From Bacilli bacterium (GTDB taxonomy: Bacteria > Bacillota_I > Bacilli_A > RFN20 > CAG-826): a stretch of DNA of 60,574 bases. The stretch's first letter is position 1; each line of letters opens with the position of its first letter. The stretch spans positions 1 to 60,574 of the forward strand of contig JAGAHY010000063.1 of the NCBI GenBank assembly GCA_017626815.1, given 5' to 3'. Positions 24,815 to 34,700 of the stretch are shown here, one piece after another. The notes under the pieces are model-generated. The model searched no databases. It saw nothing but the letters and a program-made list of their open reading frames with translations, and had not been told where the DNA came from. The translations under genes were made by a program, and so were the position numbers.

Positions 24815-25909
24815 TTAGATCTTTAAATCCCTGAGGATGTTCCTTAAGGTATCGTCCTCGAGAAGCTTAGCGATGTCCGCCTCGTTATCGATGACGTAGT
24901 TTTTGAGGTGGTGGTGGAGGGCGTAATAGAGGTCGTTCTCGAATTCGCCGTTTTTGACGTAATCCCCATCTTCATAGCCTTCGCATTCCTCTTGCAGCAA
25001 GGCGATGACGAAACGCCGGAAGTAGGCTAGCAGCGCCTTCTCGATCCAGACGTCCATCTCCTTCGCGAAACCTTCCTTCTTTAATAAGGATATATATAGG
25101 GGGAGGCCGTCCTTCGCGTCATGGTGAAGGTCGGCGAAGGCGTAGTCGAAAGGATTCAGGGGCTGATGCTTTAAGGCATCGTCGATGCGGATGATGGTGA
25201 CTTTCTCCGGATGGGGGAATAAGGGCAAAAAAGTGGACATAAACAAATCGATGACTTCCTGATCGCGTTCAAGGACGGTGACGGAGTTGACCTCCTCCTT
25301 ATTCGCGGCCATGAACGTGAAGTAGCCCATGCCCAAGCCTAAAGTCACGACGTTGCCATGGGCTTTCTCAATGGGCCCCGCCATGGTATTGATCTCGTGG
25401 GGGATGAGGGACATGTAGACCGTGTCGCCTTTGCTTAAGGCGGGGAAGGGGAATTTCTCCTTGAAGAAGCCCACCGGGGAATAGGAGTTCTTCGCCGCGT
25501 CAAGGATGGGGCGCACCTCGTCATAGACGAAAAGTTCATAAGGTTCATAGGACTTCATCTCCAAGGTCCAATCGCCGATTTTCTTGTTCTTGAATGTTTC
25601 CTTGCATATGGCCTTGTAGTAGGGGTCATCACGATAATCCTGGACCCAAAGGCATTTGATTTCGTCAAAGCCATAGCCGACTTGCACCTCGGCGAAGGCT
25701 TCCTTTTCCTCTTGGCTAAGCAAGGGGATGACGGCTTTGCGGAAGGACAAACTAGGTTCCATGCCTTTCTCGATGAAAAGCTTGGCTTCCGCGCGCTTTT
25801 CCTTGGTGAGCTGGAAGAAATGGGTGTTGAGAATATAATCGGCGTTTTCGCCGCTTTCCTCTTCGAAGAAGACTTCGTCGAGGAGCTCCATATTGACGTT
25901 GAGTTTCAT
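24815..25909 (-). CDS. SAM-dependent methyltransferase-like protein
   Basis: 364 aa, cytosolic. A Rossmann-type motif VVTLGLGMGYFTFMAA followed by VTVLERDQEVIDLF resembles the nucleotide-binding half of class I methyltransferases and spermidine synthases, and IIRIDDAL fits the adenine-binding Asp. The N-terminal 170 residues and the helical C-terminus are unfamiliar, and the substrate is unknown. AAGGAGG precedes the ATG at 25909, so the longer frame to 26011 is rejected. Single-gene unit divergent from the redox operon. Confidence 0.7.
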   Translation of the reverse strand: MKLNVNMELLDEVFFEEESGENADYILNTHFFQLTKEKRAEAKLFIEKGMEPSLSFRKAVIPLLSQEEKEAFAEVQVGYGFDEIKCLWVQDYRDDPYYKAICKETFKNKKIGDWTLEMKSYEPYELFVYDEVRPILDAAKNSYSPVGFFKEKFPFPALSKGDTVYMSLIPHEINTMAGPIEKAHGNVVTLGLGMGYFTFMAANKEEVNSVTVLERDQEVIDLFMSTFLPLFPHPEKVTIIRIDDALKHQPLNPFDYAFADLHHDAKDGLPLYISLLKKEGFAKEMDVWIEKALLAYFRRFVIALLQEECEGYEDGDYVKNGEFENDLYYALHHHLKNYVIDNEADIAKLLEDDTLRNILRDLKI

Positions 25910-26051
25910 GGGTGAGAACCTCCTTGCCTTAAAGGTAGCATAAACGGAAGGCGAAATGTTGCTTTTTGGGAAAACTTTCGTAAAAAACCCGTGCCTTTTC
26001 GCGGCCCTCAAGAAAAACCTCTTTTCTTTAAGAAATAATCCCTCTCATCGC

Positions 26052-26080
26052 TTTATAAACCTCAGCCAGAAGACTATAAT
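26052..26080 (+). promoter_or_regulatory. Promoter of the GlpA-like redox operon
   Basis: TTTATA (26052-26057), a 17-bp spacer and TATAAT (26075-26080). The ATG at 26091 is 10 nt after the box, so the leader would be only 3-4 nt and has no ribosome binding site. Confidence 0.6.
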
Positions 26081-26090
26081 TGAGCCACAT

Positions 26091-27518
26091 ATGGAAGACA
26101 TCATCATTATTGGTGGGGGAGCCGTCGGCGCTTTTATCGCCCGAAATCTCTCCCGTTACGACTGCGACGTCCTCGTAATCGAAAAAGAAAACGACGTCGG
26201 CGATGCGACTTCAATGGCCAATAGCGCCATCGTCCATAGCGGGTATGATCCCGTCCCAGGCACCAAGAAGGCCCGTTTTAATGTCGAAGGGAACCGCATG
26301 TTCCCTCTCCTTTCCGAGGAACTTGACGTCGAATTCGAGCCCTGTGGCTCTTTGACGTTGGCCACGGAGGAAAGCCAGTTGCCCATGCTTGAGGAACTAT
26401 ATAAGCGCGGGCAGGAAAACGGCGTCCCCGTGGAAATCCTCACCCCCGAGCAAGTCTTGGCCTTGGAGCCGAACGTCACCAAGGACGTCAAAGGGGCGCT
26501 TCGTTGCCCAACCGCGGGCATCATCAACCCCTTCACTTTAGTGGCCCATGCTTTTGAAAACGCCATCGATAACGGCGTGAAACTCCATTTAGGAGAAGAA
26601 GTGAAGGACATCCATAACCTTGGCGACCGCTTTGAGGTCATCACCTCCAAAGGCGCCTATCAAGCCAAGATGGTCATCAACGCCGCCGGCGTCGCCAGCG
26701 AGCAGATCGCGAAGATGATCGAGGATGTCCCTTGGTCCATCCACGCCCGCAAAGGCGAGTATTTCGTGCTGGACCATTTCGCGCCGAATTTCGTCAACCA
26801 TGTCCTCTTCCCCCTCCCCAGCGAGAAAGGCAAAGGCGTGCTTGTGACCCATACCACCTCGGGCAATTATTTAGTCGGCCCCAGCTCCGAATGGGTAGAC
26901 GACAAAGACGATACCTCCACCGATTCGCCGACGTTAGAAGCCGTCCGCGCCTCGGCCCTAACCATGGTCCCCAATATTCCGTTCCGGCAGCAAATCCGCA
27001 CCTTCGCGGGACTTCGTTCCACGCCCTCGACGCACGACTTCATCATCGAGCCCTCGAAAGCGGCCCCGAACTTCATCAACGTCGCCGGCATCGAATCCCC
27101 GGGGCTAGTCTCCTCGCCCGCCATCGGCAAATACGTGGCCGAGGAACTTGTGGCCCCCAAGCTAGGCCTCAAAGAGAAGGCTAACTATAACCCCAGAGTC
27201 CGCAAATACGTCTGTGTCCACAAACTTTCCCAAGAAGGCAAGGAGCGTCTTGTCGCGGAAAACCCGCACTTTGGCGAGATGATCTGCAACTGCGAGAAGA
27301 TTTCCCTCGGCGAGATCGAGGATGTCTTGTCCCGTTCTCTCCCCGCCCTCACCATCAAAGCCATCAAGAAACGCACCAGGGCCGGCTTTGGCAAATGCCA
27401 AGGTGGCTTTTGCCAGCCCAAAGTCCTCTTCCTTTTGGCGAAGAAACTTGGCGTCTCGCCCATGGAGGTCCTCTACGACCGCGAGGGCAGCGAAATCTTA
27501 GATAAGGAGAGCAAATAA
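26091..27518 (+). CDS. GlpA-like FAD-dependent glycerol-3-phosphate dehydrogenase family protein with BFD-type [2Fe-2S] domain
   Basis: 475 aa. The N-terminal dinucleotide motif is IIIIGGGAVGAFIAR. The DAO fold continues with SMANSAIVHSGYD and a C-terminal GIESPGLVSSPAIG. The end carries a BFD-like cluster domain, CNCEK, then GKCQGGFC. In anaerobic Bacillota this protein is encoded with an FAD/NAD oxidoreductase and a DUF1667 protein, and the trio is thought to oxidise glycerol-3-phosphate or a similar hydroxy acid. No glycerol kinase or facilitator gene is nearby, so the substrate is inferred. The start is set by the promoter. The next gene overlaps by one base (TAATG). Confidence 0.85.
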   Translation: MEDIIIIGGGAVGAFIARNLSRYDCDVLVIEKENDVGDATSMANSAIVHSGYDPVPGTKKARFNVEGNRMFPLLSEELDVEFEPCGSLTLATEESQLPMLEELYKRGQENGVPVEILTPEQVLALEPNVTKDVKGALRCPTAGIINPFTLVAHAFENAIDNGVKLHLGEEVKDIHNLGDRFEVITSKGAYQAKMVINAAGVASEQIAKMIEDVPWSIHARKGEYFVLDHFAPNFVNHVLFPLPSEKGKGVLVTHTTSGNYLVGPSSEWVDDKDDTSTDSPTLEAVRASALTMVPNIPFRQQIRTFAGLRSTPSTHDFIIEPSKAAPNFINVAGIESPGLVSSPAIGKYVAEELVAPKLGLKEKANYNPRVRKYVCVHKLSQEGKERLVAENPHFGEMICNCEKISLGEIEDVLSRSLPALTIKAIKKRTRAGFGKCQGGFCQPKVLFLLAKKLGVSPMEVLYDREGSEILDKESK

Positions 27519-28774
27519 TGGAAACGCGCGAACTCGTCATCATCGGCGGCGGCAGCGCCGGCATGGCCGCGGCCATTAGCGCCTACGACCAAGGCATCCG
27601 CGACATCCTTATCTTGGAGCGCGGCCCATTCCTCGGCGGCATCTTGAACCAATGCATCCATAATGGCTTCGGGCTCACCTATTTCAAAGAGGAGCTTACC
27701 GGGCCCGAATTCCTCACCCGTTTTGTCAACGAAACCAAGAAGCGGGGCATCGAATACAAACTCAATTGCAACGTAACCTCCCTTAGCCGCGACAAAGTCG
27801 TGTCCTATATTTCCCAAGAGGGGGCGAAGCAAATCCAGGCCAAAGCCATCATCATGGCCACGGGCTGCTACGAACGTAACGCCGGCGCCATCGGCATCCC
27901 CGGCGAGCGCCCCGCGGGCGTCATCACCGCCGGCCAAGCCCAGCTTTACCTCAACGAATACGGCTACCTCGTGGGCAAGAAAGTATTCATCTTAGGCTCG
28001 GGCGACATCGGCTTGATTATGGCCAGGCGCATGACCTTAGAAGGCGCCAAAGTCTTAGGCGTGGCCGAAATCATGCCTTATTCCAACGGCCTAAACCGCA
28101 ACATCCAGCAATGCCTCATCGACTTCGATATCCCTCTTTACCTCAGCCACACCGTCTCCAAAATCATCGGCAAAGGCAAACTCGAGGCCATCGAAATCTC
28201 CAAAGTCGACGAGAAAATGCGTCCCATCCCAGGCACCGAGAGACGTTTTGAATGCGATACCTTGATGCTTTCCATCGGCCTCATCCCCAATAATGATCTG
28301 CTCGATAACATCGGCGTTTCCGTCTCTTCCACCCGCGGCTCCAAAGTCAACGAGCACATGGAGACGGAGATCCCGGGCGTCTTCTCTTGCGGCAACGTCC
28401 TCCACGTCCATGACCTCGTCGACTATGTCGTCGAGGAAGGCAAAGTGGCGGGGCTTGGCGCCGCCAAATACCTCCAAGGCCAGCTCCCCACCCACGAAAA
28501 CGTCCTATACACCAAAGCGGGGGAGGGGATTGGCTATGTCGTTCCTTCCTGCATCGACCTCGCCAATGCCGAAGATAAAGTCCAACTCAAATTCCGCGTC
28601 CGCAAGCCGCGCAAAGACGTCTACGTCGAGTATCGCCTCGGGGATAAAGTGCTCCGCCGCATGCTCAAACCCGCGATCATCCCCAGCGAGATGGAAATCA
28701 TCTCCCTGGACAAGAAATTGCTTGAAGGAGAAGGGGAACTCACCGTCTCCCTCGTCGAAAAGGAGGCAAAATAA
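27518..28774 (+). CDS. NAD(P)/FAD-dependent oxidoreductase of the GlpA/DUF1667 trio
   Basis: 418 aa. It opens with VIIGGGSAGMAAAISAYD (FAD site) and has a second dinucleotide fold at KVFILGSGDIGLIMARR. ATGCYERNAGAIGIPGERP and TEIPGVFSCGNVLHVHD are typical of the family; the latter replaces the usual GD motif of pyridine nucleotide-disulphide reductases. I see no CxxC redox pair near the N-terminus. It probably passes electrons between the GlpA-like subunit and NAD. Translationally coupled to both neighbours. Confidence 0.88.
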   Translation: METRELVIIGGGSAGMAAAISAYDQGIRDILILERGPFLGGILNQCIHNGFGLTYFKEELTGPEFLTRFVNETKKRGIEYKLNCNVTSLSRDKVVSYISQEGAKQIQAKAIIMATGCYERNAGAIGIPGERPAGVITAGQAQLYLNEYGYLVGKKVFILGSGDIGLIMARRMTLEGAKVLGVAEIMPYSNGLNRNIQQCLIDFDIPLYLSHTVSKIIGKGKLEAIEISKVDEKMRPIPGTERRFECDTLMLSIGLIPNNDLLDNIGVSVSSTRGSKVNEHMETEIPGVFSCGNVLHVHDLVDYVVEEGKVAGLGAAKYLQGQLPTHENVLYTKAGEGIGYVVPSCIDLANAEDKVQLKFRVRKPRKDVYVEYRLGDKVLRRMLKPAIIPSEMEIISLDKKLLEGEGELTVSLVEKEAK

Positions 28775-28776
28775 CC

Positions 28777-29124
28777 ATGGCCACCTCATTAACCTGCATC
28801 ATCTGCCCCCGCGGCTGTCATCTTACCGTGGACGATAATCTCAACGTCAGCGGCAATTTCTGCCCCCGCGGAGCATCCTACGCCAAGCAAGAGCTCCTCG
28901 ACCCGCGGCGCACCCTCACCACGACCGTCCGCTGCAAGTCCAAACTGCTCGAAGTCTGCCCCGTCAAGACCAACGGAGCCATCCCTAAGGGCATGCTCCT
29001 AGAGGCCATGGCGGAAGTCAACAAGCTGAACATCCTCCCGCCCGTCCATATCGGGGACGTCCTCATCAAGGACTTACTCGGCACCGGCATCGACCTCGTC
29101 GCCACCCGCGACATCGACGAATAA
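28777..29124 (+). CDS. DUF1667 cysteine-rich redox partner
   Basis: 115 aa. The N-terminus holds CIICPRGCHL and CPRGASYAKQE, cysteines that suit a small iron-sulfur or zinc site, and a fifth Cys at EVCPVKTNG. This is the third member of the trio; its exact task is undefined in the family. AGGAGG lies well placed before the ATG, two bases after the previous stop. A terminator follows. Confidence 0.88.
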   Translation: MATSLTCIICPRGCHLTVDDNLNVSGNFCPRGASYAKQELLDPRRTLTTTVRCKSKLLEVCPVKTNGAIPKGMLLEAMAEVNKLNILPPVHIGDVLIKDLLGTGIDLVATRDIDE

Positions 29125-29130
29125 CTTTCC

Positions 29131-29166
29131 ATCCTGGTTCCCCGGAAAGAGCCAGGATTTTTCTTT
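29131..29166 (+). terminator. Rho-independent terminator of the redox operon
   Basis: ATCCTGG and CCAGGAT make a 7-bp stem followed by TTTTTCTTT. Confidence 0.8.
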
Positions 29167-29441
29167 GGAAACTCCTACGAAATCGGAGGCTTTTTCGGTT
29201 TCTTGTATCGATACTTAGATATCGGCGACGATCCTTTGGGGCGTCCCTAAGCATCAAGATTAAGCCTTGGCTGCCCCCTGTTTTCAAAAACTGAATCCGC
29301 TTCCCTAAGTGCAGCCGGTTTCCACCTCAAAACCGTCTCGTTTTCCGTGGCGGCAAAAGGCATTTTCATGCGCCTGAAATTTGAAGCGTTTTCATGTGTG
29401 AAAAATGGCCCTAACGTCTTTAATAAAACGTTGTTTTACGT
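29167..29441. other. Intergenic region with no recognised gene
   Basis: It holds a weak second hairpin (CTCC/GGAG then CTTTTT, about 29172-29195) and a near-repeat TTTTCATG at about 29363 and 29391. No frame looks coding, and no known RNA family is apparent. Confidence 0.45.
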
Positions 29442-29447
29442 TACAAT
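29420..29447 (+). promoter_or_regulatory. Promoter of the phosphodiesterase/RNase J unit
   Basis: TTAATA (29420-29425), a 16-bp spacer and TACAAT (29442-29447), then an AGAGG ribosome binding site at 29463-29467. Confidence 0.5.
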
Positions 29448-29475
29448 TTTGCTAAGCACCAAAGAGGTATCATTT

Positions 29476-30018
29476 TTGCGTATCATTCTAGCCAGCGACA
29501 TCCATGGACGACTTCTCGCCGCCAAGCGGTTTGAGCAGATCGTCAACAGCCTGAAGCCCGAACGGGTCGTTTTGCTTGGCGACTATCTCTATAACGGGCC
29601 AAGAAACGGCGTCCCCTCGGACTACGACCCGATGGCCACTTGCTCCATCCTCAACCGCATGGCGCGCAAAGTCATCGGCATCCGCGGCAACTGCGATTCC
29701 CGCATCGACGAGACGTTGCTCCGCTTCCCCATCACCGACGCGAAAGTCGTCTACCTCAATGGCTTCCGCTGCGACCTCATCCATGGCGACCTCACCACCA
29801 GCGACCTCATCTCGGTCGAACGCGGGGACGTCGTGATGTATGGCCACACGCACCTACCCTTGCTCCACAAGGCCGACGGCGTCACCTATATCAACCCCGG
29901 ATCCATCTCCTTCCCCAAAGGCGGCAACCCCGCCACCTACGGGATCATGGATGGGGGCCACGTCGAGATCCGCAAACTCGACGATGACGTCGCCATCCTC
30001 TCCATGGACATCATTTGA
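29476..30018 (+). CDS. YfcE/MJ0936-type metallophosphoesterase
   Basis: 180 aa. The signature ASDIHGR, then LLGDYL, RGNCDSR, LIHGD and YGHTHLP gives the full dinuclear-metal calcineurin-like set. The family hydrolyses phosphodiesters; the physiological substrate is unclear. The start is a TTG at 29476, which gives MRIILASDIHG and sits 8 nt after an AAGAGG site. The in-frame ATG at 29347 lies before the promoter and would add an unrelated leader. The RNase J-like gene follows after 16 bp. Confidence 0.9.
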   Translation: MRIILASDIHGRLLAAKRFEQIVNSLKPERVVLLGDYLYNGPRNGVPSDYDPMATCSILNRMARKVIGIRGNCDSRIDETLLRFPITDAKVVYLNGFRCDLIHGDLTTSDLISVERGDVVMYGHTHLPLLHKADGVTYINPGSISFPKGGNPATYGIMDGGHVEIRKLDDDVAILSMDII

Positions 30019-30034
30019 AAAGGATAAGCACGAT

Positions 30035-31708
30035 ATGAACGACAAAATCAGGATATTTGCATTAGGCGGTCTCGACGAAGAAGGCAAAAACTGCCTCGTC
30101 ATCGAGATCAATGACGACATCTTCGTCGTCGAAGGCGGCGTCATGGAACCCGACAAGACGATGCCTGGCATCGACTATGTCATCCCCAGATACGACTACC
30201 TCGTCGAGAACAAATCCCGTCTGCGGGCTTATTTCCTCTTGCACGGGCACGACGATGAAATCGGCGCGCTTCCCTATATGTATCCCGAGGCCCCGGCCCC
30301 GGTATATGGCTCGGCGGTCACTTTGGCGATGCTCAAGATTTTCACCGCCCATGTCAAAAAAGACCCCAAGATGTACGAGCTTCGCCCCGTCGAGGCGACC
30401 TCGACCTTCAAAGTCGCGGGCAGGGAGATCAATTTCTTCCACACCGCCCACAATATCGCCGATAGCAGTGGCATGGCCATCGCCACGAGTTTAGGCAACA
30501 TCGTCATCACCGGCGATTTCGTCGTCGAAAACGCGGCCGATCCTTCGTTCCTTAACGACATGAACGCCATCGCCAGACTCGCCGAGAAGCCGACGTTGGC
30601 CTTGCTTCCCGAATCCATCTACGCCGAGCGTCCGGGCTACACGGCCCCGCTATATAAGCTCACGCCCCATATCGACGGCATCTTCAAAAACGCCCAGGGC
30701 CGCATCTTCGTGTCGGTCTTTAGCACTAACTTATATAACATCACCGAAATCATTCGCCTGACCGTCGCCCATCGGCGCAAAATCGCCTGCTATGACGCGG
30801 GCACCCTCGACACCATCCGCGCGATGCAGGACTGCGGGTCCTTGCAAATCCCCAGGGATTCCTTCGTCTCCACCGACGATATCCTCCGTCAGAAAGACAG
30901 CGACCTCGTCATCTTAATGACCGGCTTTGGCTCCAAACTCTTCCGCAAGATCGCCTTGCTGGCTTCGGGCCAAAACGAGGATAAGCGCATCAAGGTCAAG
31001 GAGACCGATTCCTTCATCATCGCCTCCCCAAGCGACGACAACACCGAAATCGAGTTCACCGACGCGGCCGACGAGCTCTTCCGCACCAACGCCGAAGTGT
31101 TCATCGTCCCTAAGAAGACCTTCCTCCGCATGCATGCCTCCGAGGAGGACCTGCGCATGATGGCCTCCATCTTCAAACCCAAATACTACATCCCCATCAA
31201 AGGCTTCTATAAGTCCTTGCTCAAAAACGCCATGTCGGCCCTTTCCATGGGCATCAACCTGAGCCACCAAAACGTCTTCGTCATCGAAAACGGCATGTCC
31301 GTCCTCATCGACGAGAAAGGCGGCCGCGTCTTCGATGAGAAGATTCCCCATGGCGACTTGATGATCGACGGCGATGGAGTAGGGGACATCTCCCACAGCG
31401 TCCTTCAGGACCGTCAAAAGCTCGCCGAAGGCGTCATCATCATCTCCCTCGCCATCTCCAAAGGCGAAGCCCGCATCGTGGCCGGCCCCGAGGTGCAGAT
31501 GAGGGGCCTATTGGTCGCCAAAGACGCCGATGGGTTGCAACGTGAAGTCAGCCGCCTCACCATGGGCACCGTCGAGGATTTCCTCTCCTCGCCGCTATAT
31601 AACATCGAGGAAATCAAGCAAAACGTCTACGAAAAGGTACTGCGCATGGTGCGCCGCGTCACCGGCAAAGAGCCGATGGTGCTGCCCTTGTTCGTCGAAG
31701 TTGAATAA
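30035..31708 (+). CDS. RNase J-family protein (J2-like) with a degenerate metal site
   Basis: 557 aa beta-CASP metallo-beta-lactamase protein that opens with IFALGGLDEEGKN. The usual HxHxDH zinc motif reads HGHDDE near residue 70, so its last His is replaced by Glu. ITGDF is kept. The late SGHG-type segment reads MHASEEDLRMM, and the NGEYR/HGEYR segment reads KGFYK. Loss of these ligands resembles the non-catalytic RNase J2 of Bacillus, which assists J1. No second RNase J is in the window. AAAGGA precedes the ATG by about 10 nt. An upstream in-frame extension to 29840 overlaps the previous gene and is rejected. Confidence 0.85.
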   Translation: MNDKIRIFALGGLDEEGKNCLVIEINDDIFVVEGGVMEPDKTMPGIDYVIPRYDYLVENKSRLRAYFLLHGHDDEIGALPYMYPEAPAPVYGSAVTLAMLKIFTAHVKKDPKMYELRPVEATSTFKVAGREINFFHTAHNIADSSGMAIATSLGNIVITGDFVVENAADPSFLNDMNAIARLAEKPTLALLPESIYAERPGYTAPLYKLTPHIDGIFKNAQGRIFVSVFSTNLYNITEIIRLTVAHRRKIACYDAGTLDTIRAMQDCGSLQIPRDSFVSTDDILRQKDSDLVILMTGFGSKLFRKIALLASGQNEDKRIKVKETDSFIIASPSDDNTEIEFTDAADELFRTNAEVFIVPKKTFLRMHASEEDLRMMASIFKPKYYIPIKGFYKSLLKNAMSALSMGINLSHQNVFVIENGMSVLIDEKGGRVFDEKIPHGDLMIDGDGVGDISHSVLQDRQKLAEGVIIISLAISKGEARIVAGPEVQMRGLLVAKDADGLQREVSRLTMGTVEDFLSSPLYNIEEIKQNVYEKVLRMVRRVTGKEPMVLPLFVEVE

Positions 31709-31764
31709 ATCACTTCATCCCTTATTTGTTTCCCCTTAGCCATCCTTTTCTCTCGCCTAAACCT

Positions 31765-34700
31765 ATGAAACCCAAGAAAACCTTCTCCAAAACCAAAGTA
31801 TTACTCGCCTTGGGCGCCGCGATTTTCCTTTTCGGCGCCTTATTGTTGCTTTCCCCCTTCACCCATGTGCGTTACGTCGCCTTCCCCGTCCATTACCTCG
31901 TCGGCGACGTGGGCTTATGGATCATTGGGTTTTTGCTGCTATTCTCCGGCGCGCATTTGATGCTATCGAAGTGGTGGCGCAAATTCCGCCTCAATGAAAT
32001 CGTGGCGATGGTTTTCTTTAGTTTAGGTCTTTGGTTTCTTCTCTCCTGCGCCTTAGGGGGCGAAGTCTATGCTTCCTTAGACGCCTCCGCGTTCCAAGAG
32101 AAACTCTCCGCCGCCTACGCTAGCGGCGGGCAGGCGTTATATTTCGACGCCCATCTCCTCGGTGGGACCTTCGGGACGGCGCTGCTTTTTGGCATTTACC
32201 CCGTCTGGCGTTACCTGCCTTATGTGATTTCGGGTTTATTGCTGGCCGTCGGTATCGTCTCCTTCTTCCTGCCGATGCTCCGCAAAGGGGAAGACAAACC
32301 CCGCAAAGAGAATGCGAGGAACCTCCGCCGCGAAGAACAATCCCTCATCCGCCAGGAAGAAGAAGGGGAATACGCGATCGAAGCCAACGACCCTCTTCCT
32401 TTCCAACCTCAGACCTTGGCCACCGAAGCCACTTTCCCCTCTTCCCCGGAGCTTTCCTTCAGCTCTGCCAGCGAAGAAGCCGTCGATTCCCCCTCGGGGA
32501 TGGATGGCTATGTTTTCGCCCCGGCTGGCGGCTCGACCTTGCCCTCAAGGAAGCAACTCCGCGCCGAACGGGCCGAAAAAGCCATCAAGATCACCGGCGA
32601 CCCGACCCCTGAAATGTCGCCTTACGCGCCTAAGGAGATCATCTCCCCCGCGCCGATGAGCTACGCCCAAAACCCCATCAAATCCACCGGGCTTCAGGAA
32701 GCCGTCTTTTGTCCCGCCGCTCCCACGGAGGCGCAGATGCCAGCCCAATCCGCCCCCGCCCAGGCCGCGCAGCCTAAGCCCGCGCCCGCAGCGCCGGCGC
32801 AGCCCCAGCAAAGGCCGACCACCACGTTCCAGCAGATGCAGCAAAAGCCCGCAGAACCCGCGTCAAAGCCCGAAGAAAAGCCTCTTTCGCCTAAATTTGA
32901 GCCTAAGCCGCAGCCCGCCCTTGCGGAAACCAAACCCGAACCCGAGCCCGTGGTCGAAGAAAAACCCGCCTCTTTCGCGCCTTCTTTCCTCGACAAGAAA
33001 CCCGCTCCCGCGACGAAGCCGATGCCGACGGCGCCCATCAAGCCCATCCTCCCCGCCGAAGAACCCGCCGAGGAAGAAGAAGTGGCCGCGCCTATCCCCA
33101 CCAAGCCCATCGCCAAGCCGCTTCCCACCGCGCCGCTGCACGTCGAGCCCGAGATGACCCCCGTCACCGCCATCGACGAAGACGAGGAAGACCCATATGT
33201 GCCACCCAGCAACGACCCCATCGTCATCGCCCCCAAATCCGCGGGCATTTTGACCCCCGAGACCATGGCCCCGGAAGCGCCAAAGCCTCAGCCGGCTTCG
33301 GCCTCGATCCCCGATTACGATATCCCCGAGGAGCCCAAGGAAGAAGACGACACCGAAGGTCCTTTACCCGATTACATCTTCCCTGGCCCCGAGCTTCTTT
33401 CCGACGGCCCTGGCGGCACCGACATCGCCAGAATGCAGGAAGAAGCGGAGCAAAAGTCCCATCTCATCGACCAAATCTTCGCGGACTTCGGCGTCGGCGC
33501 CCATGTCACCGACTTCCTTATCGGCCCCTCCATCACCCGCTATTCCATCGCCGCCGACCCTGGCGTCTCCATCGCCTCGATCGCCCGTTATATCCCTGAC
33601 CTCGAGGTGCGTATGGGCGGCGTGGCCGTGCGCTTTGTCGAGCGCGTCCTCGGCCAAGCCTGCTCCGCTTTGGAAGTCCCTAACGAATCCCGCCGCGTCG
33701 TCCCCTTCAAGGAAGTCTTCGTCGGATTGCCGCCGCGCAAGGAGACCGCCGATTTGCGCATCCCCTTCGGTTTGGATATCGCCGGCGCCTTAAAAGAAGC
33801 CGATTTGGCCAAGTTCCCGCATATGCTCGTGGCCGGCACTTCCGGCTCTGGTAAATCCATCTTCGCGCACGGCATCTTGATGTCCCTCATCATGCGCAAC
33901 CGCCCCGAGAACCTAAAGCTGGTCTTAATCGACCCTAAGCGCGGCGTCGAAATGGCCCCCTATAAAGACATGCCGCACCTCCTTTGCCCGATCGTCAAAG
34001 AAGCCAAACCCGCGCGCAACTGCCTCAAAAAGCTCTGCGACCTCATGGACGAACGCTACAAGAAGTTTGAGGAGAAAGAAGTCCGCGACATCAAGGACTA
34101 TAACGCCGAATACGCCCTTCCTAACGGCAAAAAGCGCATGCCTTACATCGTCGTTTTCGTCGATGAATTCGCGGATTTGGTCGGCGAATGCAAAGAAATC
34201 AGCGAATACGTCCTGCGCATCGCCCAAAAGGCCCGCGCGTGCGGCATCCACCTCATCGTTGCCACCCAACGCCCCGACGTCAAAGTCATCACCGGCACCA
34301 TCAAGTCCAACTTGCTTTGCCGCGTCGCTTTGACCGTCGCTAGCGCCACCGACTCGCAGACGATCTTAGGCATGAGCGGCGCCGAGGAACTTTATGGCTA
34401 TGGCGACATGCTCATCGATTGCCAAGAGCTCAGCAAGCGTGACTTCGTCCGCGCCCAGGGCTGCCTTACCACCATCAAGGAGATGAAGAACGTCTGCGAC
34501 TTCGTCCGCAAGCAGTTGCCGGCCAACTACGATCCCGACTTCCTTAACCTCGAAGATGACGAGGATGGCGATTCCTCCTCCGGCCCCGAGATTCGCGATG
34601 GCGGCTATGCCCCGATCGCCGCGCCGCAGCTTTCCTCCCAGGAGATGCGCAAAATCTCCGACGAGGAGAAGTACCAATACGTCAAATCCGTCATCATGAC

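Noticed and set aside
29840-30034. Upstream extension of the RNase J-like frame
   Set aside because: It is the shadow of the phosphodiesterase gene in another frame; the protein family starts at the ATG at 30035.
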